18,194 nt of DNA from WJMT01 sp041686095 (GCA_041686095.1 JAWLEN010000049.1:1-18194), one strand, 5' to 3'. Numbered from the stretch's first letter, positions 8,054-16,735 are shown. The notes: a model not told the origin generated them from the letters alone. Translations and numbers: made by a program.

Positions 8054-8634
8054 GAAAACACCTGGTAATAGTATTGCTTGTGCTTGTCCTCAGCGGCTGC
8101 ATGTCTTCCCCTTCTAGAAAGTACTATCAATTAAATTTGGGAGGAGATGAAGGGCCAGGACAGAGGACTATCAACAAGACCGTTTTAATCGAACAAATAG
8201 AGGTTGATGACCTCTATGATGATTTCAGAGTAGTTTACAGAATATCTCCTTATGAGTTGAATTATTATTCCTACGAGTTCTGGGCAGACAAACCAGCCAA
8301 TCTCATAAGAGATTCCATAACTCAATATCTTTCACAAAAAAGAATTTTTAAGAAAGTTATCCAAGCAATCTCAAAGGGAGATCCTGATATTTTATGGGAA
8401 TCGAGAATTTATTTTATCGAAGAGATTGATACGCCGGAGGCCTGGTATGCTCGCCTCTCTATGGAGATTGAGCTTGTGGATTTCAAATCAAAAAAGCAGA
8501 TCTATCATCACAAATTTGACAGAAGAGAAGAGCTGGACAAAAAAAGTGCGGCCGAGGTTCCAGTCATGCTGTCAAAAATCTTGGAAGAGGAATTGAGAAG
8601 GGTCATCAACGACCTCTATAGAATAATTGAATAG
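8050..8634 (+). CDS. PqiC-like ABC-transport auxiliary lipoprotein (PF03886-type)
   Basis: A 194-residue lipoprotein with lipobox L14-S-G-C17 after a hydrophobic signal. Residues 18-194 have the pattern of the ABC-type transport auxiliary lipoprotein family, to which PqiC belongs: an early YYQL motif, then VLIEQIEV, RISPYELNYYSYEFWADKPANLI and a C-terminal helix. Such proteins sit in the outer membrane and are thought to link the MCE assembly to it. The gene overlaps the MCE gene in an ATGA junction and is last in the operon. Family assignment rests on pattern and position; sequence divergence in this family is high. Confidence 0.82.
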   Translation: MRKHLVIVLLVLVLSGCMSSPSRKYYQLNLGGDEGPGQRTINKTVLIEQIEVDDLYDDFRVVYRISPYELNYYSYEFWADKPANLIRDSITQYLSQKRIFKKVIQAISKGDPDILWESRIYFIEEIDTPEAWYARLSMEIELVDFKSKKQIYHHKFDRREELDKKSAAEVPVMLSKILEEELRRVINDLYRIIE

Positions 8635-8650
8635 ATAGAGAAATTTTAAG

Positions 8651-8692
8651 GATAGTAATTTGGTTTTTTTGGTGGTGATAATTTTCACTCCA
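8651..8692 (+). repeat. Intergenic repeat module A, copy 1
   Basis: This stretch matches 17982-18024 at 35 of 43 aligned positions with one single-base gap. Both copies contain AATTTGGTTTTT and end in CTCCA. It lies just after the lipoprotein stop and runs directly into module C copy 1. Confidence 0.55.
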
Positions 8693-8693
8693 T

Positions 8694-8757
8694 TTCATCA
8701 AATTTCCGCCTTCTAAGCAACTTCATCATTAACAATACACACAAAAAATATATCCGG
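8694..8757 (+). repeat. Intergenic repeat module C, copy 1
   Basis: This 64-base stretch aligns without gaps to 16801-16864 with 54 identities. Shared blocks are ACTTCATCATTAA, ATACACACAAAAAA and TCCGG. It lies between the convergent ends of the lipoprotein and seven-repeat genes and follows module A copy 1. Confidence 0.7.
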
Positions 8758-8818
8758 TCAATATTATATATATTCTGATAATTCCTCAGCTGCTACGGAC
8801 CTTCTTTTTCATCTCAGC

Positions 8819-10552
8819 CTATCCATTGCAAGGTATAAAGGGATCTTCATACCGGCTTCCGAATGACTGGATCACTGCAATGATGCCTGGAGAATATTTC
8901 TCATATTTCTGAGAGAAGGAACCCTGGGGTTCTACAGTTGTGATTGCGGTGTAGTGCGGATAGCTTTCTCTGCCGGATTCATCGACTGAGACAATGATGT
9001 ATTTGTAGGTTTGTTTTATATGAATGTTCCGGTGGAGGCATGACAATTTATCGGAATCGACTTCAGCGATAAGAGTCTTTGAACCTTTGTCCAGTTGATA
9101 AACCCTGTATTTCTGAACATGATTGTTTTCAGGATTAGGAGCCCAGGTCAATTTGTTTATGTATTCTATAAAAAAGAGAGAACGATTCATAACAGTCTCC
9201 ACAGAGAATTCTATGGGCGGATAGAGATCGAGTATTTGAGGTTCTCCACATAAAGCCACAGATCTTCCATCTGTATTTTTTATTTCCAGATCCTTTTTTC
9301 CCCTAAGAAAAGAATCCTCCCAATACACAGGATAAATTTCTTTAGAAGACACATGAGATTCTAATATCCCGATATTCAGGTCTTGCAAAGATTGGCAAGC
9401 AGGGTCGATATCACCGGATGAAGTGGTTTTTAAAATCACAGGGTTTTCAGTCCATTCTTTTTCCATAATTTCAGCTAGAATAATATTATCGCCGGTTGAT
9501 AATGGCTCTATAGAATAAGCACCTCCCTTTTTTTCTCTGTCAAAAGATTTGCCCCATTCCATCTGTCCTACAGAATTTATTTTAAAGAACCAGATATCAG
9601 TCTCTTCTTCATTCCCAGATCCAGAAACAACATAGCCCTGATCCAGTGTTTGTCTTATGGATTTTGCCTGAATGGGCTTATTTCTTTTAAAGCATCTCTG
9701 CCATTCGATCTCTCCATCAGGAAAAAGCTTGAGCACCAAAGCTCCCCCTTTTCCTGGAAGGGACCTCTCAAACCCTGCTGCCACAAAGCCTCCGTCGCTG
9801 GTCTGTTGAACGGAATAGGCTCCTTCGCGGGAATCACCACCGTAAACTTTCTGCCATTCCACTCCGCCTGATGAGTCAAGCTTTAAGATCCACATATACA
9901 ATCGCTCCTGATGACGGATCGCTCCAACATGCCCGGCAAGAATAAATCCTCTGTCCACGGTCTGTTCCACAGAGTAAGCCATATCCAGTCCCCCAAAATC
10001 AAACACTTTATTCCATTCAATGCCTCCGGATGATGAGAGCTTTAGAACAAGGATGTTGCGGTCAGAATCCCAGGGTCCGTACTCAACCAGATATCCGGCT
10101 ATCATAAAACCCTGATCACTGGTTTCTATAATGGAAAAAGCTCTCTCATTCATAAAAACATTATTTGTTCGATATGTGCTATGCCATTCCATTTCTCCCC
10201 AGGGAGAAAGTTTGACTACAATGATGTCATCAGTTTTTCCGTATAGACCATAGGTCGCTCCTGTGACAACATATCCTCCGTCATGGGTTTGAAATATATC
10301 CGTAGAATACAACCCTCCGAAATAGAAATACTGCCATTCCAGTGAACCTGTGGAGGAGAGCTTGACAATGGTGGACAGACAGGGAAATATATATCCACCG
10401 TCATTTGTTGCTGTCAGTTTCCCGGTAGGAGAGGCAAAACTATTATCATATCGGAGAGCCCACTGAGGACATAAAGGCTGAGTTAAAACAAAGAGCGCAA
10501 GCATGACAACTAGGGTGGTTGCTCTTTTGGGGCTTTTTAAATAAATCTCCAT
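8819..10552 (-). CDS. Secreted seven-repeat (probable beta-propeller) protein with fibronectin-III-like C-terminus
   Basis: A 577-residue exported protein of unknown specific function. A Sec signal covers about residues 10-30. Residues 33-385 hold seven repeats of about 50 residues, each with a 'QTxDgGyxxaG' half and a 'vlKLsssGxiEWqk' half. Seven such units suggest a closed seven-bladed propeller. Residues 445-542 look like a fibronectin-III-type domain (LTWAPNPENNHVQKYRVYQ, then YKYIIVSVDESGRES). The last 35 residues show no anchor or type IX sorting sequence that I recognise. The ATG at 10552 has only a weak AAGTAAG upstream. The gene stands alone, opposite to both neighbours, and C-type repeats lie on both sides. 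It probably acts at the cell surface or in the periplasm in binding or adhesion, which is inference. The sixth and seventh units are the most degenerate. Confidence 0.8.
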   Translation of the reverse strand: MEIYLKSPKRATTLVVMLALFVLTQPLCPQWALRYDNSFASPTGKLTATNDGGYIFPCLSTIVKLSSTGSLEWQYFYFGGLYSTDIFQTHDGGYVVTGATYGLYGKTDDIIVVKLSPWGEMEWHSTYRTNNVFMNERAFSIIETSDQGFMIAGYLVEYGPWDSDRNILVLKLSSSGGIEWNKVFDFGGLDMAYSVEQTVDRGFILAGHVGAIRHQERLYMWILKLDSSGGVEWQKVYGGDSREGAYSVQQTSDGGFVAAGFERSLPGKGGALVLKLFPDGEIEWQRCFKRNKPIQAKSIRQTLDQGYVVSGSGNEEETDIWFFKINSVGQMEWGKSFDREKKGGAYSIEPLSTGDNIILAEIMEKEWTENPVILKTTSSGDIDPACQSLQDLNIGILESHVSSKEIYPVYWEDSFLRGKKDLEIKNTDGRSVALCGEPQILDLYPPIEFSVETVMNRSLFFIEYINKLTWAPNPENNHVQKYRVYQLDKGSKTLIAEVDSDKLSCLHRNIHIKQTYKYIIVSVDESGRESYPHYTAITTVEPQGSFSQKYEKYSPGIIAVIQSFGSRYEDPFIPCNG

Positions 10553-10562
10553 TTCTTACTTA

Positions 10563-10588
10563 TAAGCGACTTCATCACCCATCATACA
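10563..10588 (+). repeat. Intergenic repeat module C, copy 3 (partial)
   Basis: Twenty-three of 26 bases match positions of module C copy 2: TAAGCGACTTCATCA is identical, then three changes, then ATCATACA is identical. Similarity fades after that. It sits in the leader side of the seven-repeat gene, in the same strand orientation as the copy beyond that gene's other end. Confidence 0.55.
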
Positions 10589-10638
10589 TATTAAATAACG
10601 GACAAGTCAACAGGGAACCCACAGAAAGGAGAGAAGAT

Positions 10639-10668
10639 CAGTGAAGAATCTTTTGGATAAGGTTTTGA
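10639..10668 (+). repeat. Intergenic repeat module B, copy 1
   Basis: Thirty bases beginning CAGTGAAGAATCT and ending AAGGTTTTGA match 18023-18052 at 28 positions. It lies 50 bases downstream of module C copy 3. Confidence 0.65.
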
Positions 10669-10721
10669 GGGATGGACTTTTAATTTTTTTATTATTCCTC
10701 GCGGAATTTTATTATAAAAAA

Positions 10722-10752
10722 CCTACACAATTTGTAGGAATTATGCTATACT
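10722..10752 (+). promoter_or_regulatory. Predicted extended -10 promoter with palindromic operator, efflux operon
   Basis: TGCTATACT gives an extended -10 element (TATACT at 10747-10752), with only a poor -35. A perfect inverted repeat CCTACA-N5-TGTAGG (10722-10738) covers the -35 position and part of the spacer. This is the classic place for a repressor or spacer-acting regulator of an efflux operon. About 100 bases separate it from the first ATG. Confidence 0.6.
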
Positions 10753-10853
10753 CCCTATTCAAAATTAGGTTCAAGATCCTTAAAAACGGGAATTCTAAAA
10801 CCTCTTGATTTTATCTTCGTATTAGAACTTTTAATACATTTGTAAGGTTCATT

Positions 10854-12239
10854 ATGATGAGAAGTATACAGAAAAATACTATTATTTTATGGAGAATCCT
10901 CCTCGTAATCGGCTGCTTTTTTGTCGCGGCGCCGGCTGCTTCCGCGTCTTCATTTCAGGAACAAACAGAAGTCCGCTCATTCAGCCTGGAAGCGGCCCGT
11001 GAGTTTGCAATCCAGCACAACTATGATACAGTTAAATCCCGGCTGGATGTTGAATCCGCCAGAAAGAAACTGCGTGAAACCGTAGCCGGTGGTCTTCCCC
11101 AAGTCAGTTCTTCTTTGAATTATATGAACAATCTTGAGCTGGCTACAGTCCTTATCCCTAATTTTTTTGAAGGGAAGTTTGATGAGAAAATTCCGGTCCA
11201 ATTCGGAACCCAGCACAACACCACGTTCACAGTTCAGGTCAATCAACTGCTTTTTAACGGCAGTTATTTTGTAGGCCTTAAGACCTCCAGCATTTACCGA
11301 CGCTTGGCAGACCAGGGATTGGAGAGAAGCAAACTGGACGTTCAGGAGACCGTCACAGAAACCTATTTTCTCATTTTGGTCTCAAAGGAAAGCGAAAAAA
11401 TTATTAAGGCTAGCTTGGACAATCTCAAGAAAACCCATTTTGAGGTCAAAGAACTTTATAAAGAAGGATTCTTGCCTGAAACAGATGTGGACATGATACA
11501 GGTTTCTGTGACCAGTCTGGAAAACGTTCTCCAGGCCCTTCGCCGTCAGATAGATATAGGGTATAACCTTCTGAAATTCCAAATGGGGATGGACTTGGAT
11601 GAGAAGATCGAGCTGAAAGATTCTCTGAGTTCCTTCATCCGAAACCTGAGCCCCGAGGAATGGTTTGAGACTGAATTCAAACTTCAGGAAAATTTGGATT
11701 ATCAACTTCTCGAAACCCAGGAAAAACTCACTGAGATGGCCCTTAAAAACGAAAAGGCCAAGTATCTGCCTACCTTATCGGCATTCTATACTTATCAGCG
11801 CAATGCTTACCAGGACAAATTCGATTTTTTCGGTGAAGACGTCAACTGGTTTCGGGCTCAGATTCTCGGTGTTAATGTCAGTATCCCTGTTTTTAAAAGC
11901 GGAGCTCAATCGGCCCGGGTCACTCAGGCAAAACTTGAAGTCAAAAAAGCCCGCGAAACCCGGATCCAGGCCGGAGAGGGACTGCGCCTGGGAATGAAAA
12001 GAACGGTAAGCGGATTGAAATCAGCTTATGAGAATTACCTCAATATGAAAGATAATATGAAGTTATCTGAAAAAATTTATAATAAGACTTTAGAAAAATA
12101 TAAGGAAGGGGTATCGTCCAGCATGGAACTGATCCAGGCTCATGATAAATACCTGAACAGTCAATCCCAGTATGTTCAGGCCTTGTCAGAATTATTGAGC
12201 GCCAAGAATCAGCTTGACCGAATCACCCATAATTATTAA
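10854..12239 (+). CDS. TolC-family outer-membrane efflux protein
   Basis: Outer-membrane channel subunit (461 residues) of a tripartite efflux pump. A Sec signal (about 1-31, ending AAPAASA) precedes two outer-membrane-efflux repeats. The first has FSLEAAREFAIQHNYDTVKSRLDVESARKKL and VSSSLNYMNN, and the second has LLETQEKLTEMALKNEKAKYLPTLSAFYTY with a LNSQSQYVQALSEL end. Each carries the long helices of the periplasmic barrel. Length is normal for the family. ATG at 10854 and ATG at 10857 are adjacent; TAAGG at 10843-10847 serves either. The membrane-fusion gene follows 22 bases after the stop. Confidence 0.92.
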   Translation: MMRSIQKNTIILWRILLVIGCFFVAAPAASASSFQEQTEVRSFSLEAAREFAIQHNYDTVKSRLDVESARKKLRETVAGGLPQVSSSLNYMNNLELATVLIPNFFEGKFDEKIPVQFGTQHNTTFTVQVNQLLFNGSYFVGLKTSSIYRRLADQGLERSKLDVQETVTETYFLILVSKESEKIIKASLDNLKKTHFEVKELYKEGFLPETDVDMIQVSVTSLENVLQALRRQIDIGYNLLKFQMGMDLDEKIELKDSLSSFIRNLSPEEWFETEFKLQENLDYQLLETQEKLTEMALKNEKAKYLPTLSAFYTYQRNAYQDKFDFFGEDVNWFRAQILGVNVSIPVFKSGAQSARVTQAKLEVKKARETRIQAGEGLRLGMKRTVSGLKSAYENYLNMKDNMKLSEKIYNKTLEKYKEGVSSSMELIQAHDKYLNSQSQYVQALSELLSAKNQLDRITHNY

Positions 12240-12261
12240 TCAGCCAAATAAGGAAAAAGCC

Positions 12262-13419
12262 ATGAAACAACCAGCTCTCAAAACAAGCTTCATCATAACA
12301 GGACTTATTCTATCTCTGTTTGCCTGTGGTCCCGGAGACAACCGATCTGAACTAGAACGTCTCGTAGAGAAGCGGGATGAATTGAATGAAAAAATCGCAA
12401 AGCTTAAAACAGAGAATTCAATCCAAGTCAGTGAGGAATCTTCTGAGGAATCCATCCCTGTGCGAATCACTGAGGTGAACCCGAAGGAATTTCAGCATTT
12501 CATCACAGTCCAGGGAACAGTAGAGTCTGAATCCAATATCCTGATATCGCCCCAAACTCCTGGATTGGTCCTTACCATTCATGTGCAGACCGGAGACCGG
12601 GTTAAAAAAGGGCAGCTTCTGGCTGAATTGGATGCCTCTGTGATAAAGAGAAGCATTGAAGAAGTCAAAAACGGCCTGGAATTAGCCCGAACAGTTTATG
12701 AACGCCGCGCCCGTCTCTGGGAAAAAAATATTGGCAGCGAGATTGAATTCCTTCAAGCGAAAAACAACAAGGAAACCCTGGAAAAGAAACTGGAGACCCT
12801 TCAGGAGCAGTATCAAATGACCCTGATCACCGCTCCCATATCCGGTGCCATTGATGAAGTCATGATCAAAGAAGGAGAAATGGCTGCTGGTGGCTACGGT
12901 GCTTTCCGGATCGTCCAGCTATCCCGTCTTAAAATAACAGCTTCTCTATCAGAGAATTACATCACTCATATCCAGCAAAACGACACCGCGCAGGTATCCA
13001 TTCCAGTGGTCGGAAAGGATTTTGAGCAGAAGGTTCATGCTGTTTCCCAGGTTATTGATCCCAACAATCGTACTTTTAAAATCGAGGTCCGTGTTCCCAG
13101 AGAAATGGAGGACCTCAAACCCAATATGCTGGCTCTGGTGACCATCAATGACTACACCAATCCTCAAGCCCTGGTGGTGCCCCGGAATGTTATCCAGAAG
13201 ACCGGAGAAAATAATTTTTTGTTTGTGGTTGAGCAGGAAAACGGAAAAATGAAGGCCCGAAAACGAGTGGTCAAAGTGGGAAAAGAACATAACAGTCTTG
13301 TGGAAATCACTGATGGGCTGAATCCAGGAGAACAAGTGATTGTGTTTGGATTTCAGAATCTGGGGGACGGACAGGTCATCACTGTGAATGGAATCGAAAA
13401 TGAGTCATCCACAATTTAA
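12262..13419 (+). CDS. RND efflux membrane-fusion (periplasmic adaptor) lipoprotein
   Basis: Periplasmic adaptor (385 residues) joining the RND pump to the TolC-like channel. The lipobox L19-F-A-C22 indicates lipidation and inner-membrane anchoring. Residues 28-55 form an extra N-terminal heptad-like helix (SELERLVEKRDELNEKIAKLK) before the usual domains. The lipoyl/biotinyl half-motif runs about 93-125 (ISPQTPGLVLTIHVQTGDRVKKGQLLAEL), then a single alpha-hairpin to about 185, the second lipoyl half (ITAPISGAIDEV), a beta-barrel and a membrane-proximal domain. An earlier in-frame start at 12214 lies inside the previous gene; ATG at 12262 has TAAGGA at the right distance. The pump gene overlaps its end. 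Confidence 0.92.
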   Translation: MKQPALKTSFIITGLILSLFACGPGDNRSELERLVEKRDELNEKIAKLKTENSIQVSEESSEESIPVRITEVNPKEFQHFITVQGTVESESNILISPQTPGLVLTIHVQTGDRVKKGQLLAELDASVIKRSIEEVKNGLELARTVYERRARLWEKNIGSEIEFLQAKNNKETLEKKLETLQEQYQMTLITAPISGAIDEVMIKEGEMAAGGYGAFRIVQLSRLKITASLSENYITHIQQNDTAQVSIPVVGKDFEQKVHAVSQVIDPNNRTFKIEVRVPREMEDLKPNMLALVTINDYTNPQALVVPRNVIQKTGENNFLFVVEQENGKMKARKRVVKVGKEHNSLVEITDGLNPGEQVIVFGFQNLGDGQVITVNGIENESSTI

Positions 13420-16400
13420 AATATCCAACCTGGCTGTAGAAAACAGGACCACGGTCTATATCTTTACCATTCTCCTGATCATCTTCGGGATCATGCAGTA
13501 CAACAGCACTCCCAAGGAAAAATTTCCTGAGATTGTTTTTCCCTATTTCATGATCGGCACCATTCATCCAGGCACGTCGCCTGTGGATGTGGAAAACCTC
13601 ATTACACGGCCGCTGGAAAAGCACTTAAAAGGAATAGACGGAGTGAAGCACATCAACAGTCAATCCATCCAGGATTATTCTTCCATATTCATTGAGTTTG
13701 AGTTATCTGCGGATGAGGTTCAGGCATATCTGGATGTCAAACAGGCTGTGGATGAAGCCCGATCCGAACTGCCTGCTGATCTTTTTCAGGAGCCTCAGAT
13801 CAGCAGGATCGATCTTTCTGAAATTCCCATATTATTCATCAATTTATCCGGAGATATCGGATTGGTTCAGTTAAAAAAGTACGCGGATGACATCCAGGAG
13901 GAGATCGAAGCTCTGGAAGAGATTTCCAAGGCAGATATTGCCGGAGCACTGGATAGAGAGATCCAGATCAATGTGGATCTGTATAAAATGCAGGCTGCAG
14001 ACATATCTTTCAACACCATTCAAAATGCCGTGGCTTCAGAAAACCTAACTATTTCGGGCGGACGTATAGATGAAGGCGGCCTGAGACGCAATCTCCGCCT
14101 GGTGGGTGAGTTCAGCGGTGTTGAACAAATCGCGGATATTCAGCTTCAAAATGGTATCGCCATCAAAGATATCGCCCAGGTTAAGGATGGATATAAAGAA
14201 AGGGAGAGCTATGCCCGGTTGAATTCACAGGATGTGGTGACCCTTAATGTGGTGAAAAAAAGCGGGAAGAATCTGATCTATGCTGTGGATAAGATCAAAG
14301 ATATTGTGGAAGAATTCAGAGATAAAGCTCCGGAAAACCTGAATATCATCTTGACCGGAGACACCAGCTATCAAACCCGCAACAGTATCAGTGATTTATT
14401 CAACACCATCATGGTGGGTTTTGTTGTGGTGGTGTTTGTTCTCATGTTTTTTATGGGGGAGACCAATGCCCTTTTTGTGGGGGTGGCCATTCCTCTGTCT
14501 ATCATTGTGGCTTTTATCTTTGTGCCGGTGGTGGGATACACTATGAATATGGTGGTCCTGATGTCATTTATCCTGGTGCTGGGCATTGTGGTGGACAATT
14601 CCATTGTGGTGGTGGAGAATATCTACCGGCATTATATGAACACCCCTAATCTCCCTATCATTCCGGCAACTAAGAGAGGAGTGGGAGAAGTGGCTCTGGC
14701 TGTTTTTACCGGAACTCTCACCACTATGGCCCCCTTCTTCCCTTTGATTTTTATGCCCGGTATCGCAGGAAAATTCATGTCCTTCTTACCGGTGACCATC
14801 ATCATCACTCTGTCCGCCTCAATGTTGGTTGCCTATGTCATCAATCCGGTTTTCGCGGTCTCTTTCATGAAATACATTGCTCCGGAAGATAAACGAAATC
14901 CCTGGAAGATCCCCAGAAAAAAACTGATCATTGCTGCTGCTGCAGCGGCTCTGGCTGTGTTGTTTTATCTTTTGGGACAAATGTTTTTAGCTAATGTTTT
15001 AATGCTGGGTGTTCTCCTTTATCTTCTCATGAAAACAGTTCTTCAGTATCTGATAGAAAAGTTTCAAGGCCGTGTCCTGCCCCGCATGATGAATTTTTAT
15101 AAGAAATCTCTGGCCTTTTTTCTTAAAGGCAGACGGCCCTATGGAGTATTGGTAGGGATCATTATTCTGATGATTTTTTCATTCATACTCATGGGTCTGC
15201 GCCAGCCCCAGGTGGTCTTTTTCCCCAAAGGAAGCCCTAATAATCTGTATGTGTACATCACCATGCCGGAAGGGACTCATATTGAAGTCACCAATGAGGT
15301 CTGCAAGCGTGTAGAATCCATTGTTTTTGATGTTCTGGGAAAAGACAATCCGGATGTGGAGTCTGTGGTGTCCAATGTGGCGGTGAATGCGGGAAGCGGT
15401 ATGTTCGAGCGGTTCCCTCAGGACAAGCTGGCTAAAGTGACCATCACCTTTGTGGAATATAAATTCCGTACAGGTGAAAAGCCCACTCAAGCCTATATGG
15501 AAGACCTCAGAAAAAAAGTGGCGGGGATTCCCGGCGCTGAAATCCGGATCGACCGGGATGCTATGGGCCCGCCTTCGGGAATGCCCATTAATATTGAAAT
15601 CAGCGGGGATGAGACTGATAAGTTGATTGAAATTTCTCAAAGGCTTCAGGAATTCATCCATGACCTGGGCATCCGCGGTATTGAAGAAATGAAATCCAGC
15701 ATGGAAGTAAATAAACCAGAAATTATCATGAAAGTGGACCGGGACAAAGCCAACCGCTTGGGCATATCGACCGCACAGATCGGGATGATGCTGCGCACAG
15801 CCGTGTATGGGTCTGAGATATCTGAATTCAAGGAAGGCGAAGAAGAATATCCCATTCAGCTCCGGCTAAGTGAAGAATTCAGGGATAACCTGGACGCCCT
15901 GCTCAGCCTCAAGATCTCAGTGCCTCCAAGGGGAAATGGGCCCCCGGGCCGAGTTCCCATTTCTTCTGTGGCTGATATCACTTACCGGACCAGTTACGGA
16001 GGAATCACCCGGGTGGATAATAAACGGACCATCACTCTTTCCTCCAATGTATTGACCGGATACAATGCCAATGAAATCATCCAGAAGATCCAGCGGGCTC
16101 TTCCTAAATTTGACTTGGAGGAGGGTTATACGGTCCAATTCACTGGAGAACAGGATACTCAGGCCGAAATAGCTCAGTATTTGGTCAAAGCCCTGTTTAT
16201 TGCCCTGGCCCTCATTTTCATCATCCTGGTGTTTCAGTTCAATTCACTGGGAAAGCCTCTGATCATCATCACTCAAATATTTTTCAGTTTTACCGGGGTT
16301 TTCCTGGGATTCGCCATATTCGGATTGGATATTTCAGTGATCATGACCGGCATGGGAATCATTGCTGTGGGCGGGATTGTGGTCAAAAACGGAATCATTA

Positions 16401-16735
16401 TTGTGGACTATACGGATAAACGCATCCCGGGAAGTAAGAACCAACTGGATGCGGTGATTGAAGCAGGCGCGACCCGTCTCAATCCTGTGCTTCTGACTGC
16501 CATGTCCACTATTCTAGGCCTGCTGCCCCTGGCTATCGGATTAAATTTTAATTTCCAGACCTTTTTCACCAAGCTGGATCCTCAAATCTATTGGGGTGGG
16601 GATAATGCGGCTTTCTGGAATCCCCTGGCTTGGACCATTATTTTTGGATTGGCTTTTGCCACTGTGTTGACTCTGATTTTGGTTCCGGCCATGTACACCA
16701 TTTTTTATATCAGGAAATCAAAACCATCCCCTTAA
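13400..16735 (+). CDS. RND-family efflux transporter permease (HAE-1-like)
   Basis: Inner-membrane proton-driven pump (1,111 residues), the motor of the efflux operon. It shows the two-fold RND architecture: TM1 at about 18-35, a periplasmic porter half, TM2-6, a second porter half and TM8-12. In TM4, Asp399 of VVD399-N400 matches the first aspartate of the AcrB Asp-Asp pair, while the second is Asn. Lys996 in GGIVVKNGIIIVDY matches the TM10 lysine. Two extra hydrophobic helices lie at about 507-550 in the central cytoplasmic linker. An aromatic insert lies at about 1049-1078 between TM11 and TM12. ATG at 13388 is also in frame, but ATG at 13400 has GGA at better spacing; both overlap the adaptor gene. 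The substrate is not predictable. Confidence 0.93.
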   Translation: MSHPQFKISNLAVENRTTVYIFTILLIIFGIMQYNSTPKEKFPEIVFPYFMIGTIHPGTSPVDVENLITRPLEKHLKGIDGVKHINSQSIQDYSSIFIEFELSADEVQAYLDVKQAVDEARSELPADLFQEPQISRIDLSEIPILFINLSGDIGLVQLKKYADDIQEEIEALEEISKADIAGALDREIQINVDLYKMQAADISFNTIQNAVASENLTISGGRIDEGGLRRNLRLVGEFSGVEQIADIQLQNGIAIKDIAQVKDGYKERESYARLNSQDVVTLNVVKKSGKNLIYAVDKIKDIVEEFRDKAPENLNIILTGDTSYQTRNSISDLFNTIMVGFVVVVFVLMFFMGETNALFVGVAIPLSIIVAFIFVPVVGYTMNMVVLMSFILVLGIVVDNSIVVVENIYRHYMNTPNLPIIPATKRGVGEVALAVFTGTLTTMAPFFPLIFMPGIAGKFMSFLPVTIIITLSASMLVAYVINPVFAVSFMKYIAPEDKRNPWKIPRKKLIIAAAAAALAVLFYLLGQMFLANVLMLGVLLYLLMKTVLQYLIEKFQGRVLPRMMNFYKKSLAFFLKGRRPYGVLVGIIILMIFSFILMGLRQPQVVFFPKGSPNNLYVYITMPEGTHIEVTNEVCKRVESIVFDVLGKDNPDVESVVSNVAVNAGSGMFERFPQDKLAKVTITFVEYKFRTGEKPTQAYMEDLRKKVAGIPGAEIRIDRDAMGPPSGMPINIEISGDETDKLIEISQRLQEFIHDLGIRGIEEMKSSMEVNKPEIIMKVDRDKANRLGISTAQIGMMLRTAVYGSEISEFKEGEEEYPIQLRLSEEFRDNLDALLSLKISVPPRGNGPPGRVPISSVADITYRTSYGGITRVDNKRTITLSSNVLTGYNANEIIQKIQRALPKFDLEEGYTVQFTGEQDTQAEIAQYLVKALFIALALIFIILVFQFNSLGKPLIIITQIFFSFTGVFLGFAIFGLDISVIMTGMGIIAVGGIVVKNGIIIVDYTDKRIPGSKNQLDAVIEAGATRLNPVLLTAMSTILGLLPLAIGLNFNFQTFFTKLDPQIYWGGDNAAFWNPLAWTIIFGLAFATVLTLILVPAMYTIFYIRKSKPSP

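Larger units (their letters stand above)
10553..10853. other. Divergent intergenic region: repeats, operator-like palindromes, efflux promoter
   Basis: This 301-base gap between the seven-repeat gene (minus) and the efflux operon (plus) holds repeat module C copy 3, module B copy 1 and an AT-rich stretch. It also holds the predicted efflux promoter with its palindrome and a second inverted repeat GTATTA-N7-TAATAC (10819-10837) just before the ribosome site. I see no gene in it. Confidence 0.7.

Noticed and set aside
8670..8692. Covarying hairpins within the two module A copies
   Set aside because: Each copy can form a short stem, but the pairing positions are not the same in the alignment, so covariation is not shown.
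8761..8818. Possible terminator for the minus-strand seven-repeat gene
   Set aside because: The TCC...GGA pairing around the CAGCTG core is too short and no T-run follows on the minus strand.
12214..12261. Earlier start for the membrane-fusion lipoprotein
   Set aside because: It overlaps the TolC-family gene end and would bury the lipoprotein signal; ATG at 12262 has TAAGGA at proper spacing.
13388..13399. Start of the RND pump at 13388
   Set aside because: No Shine-Dalgarno at suitable distance; ATG at 13400 is better placed. The difference is four residues and not decisive.
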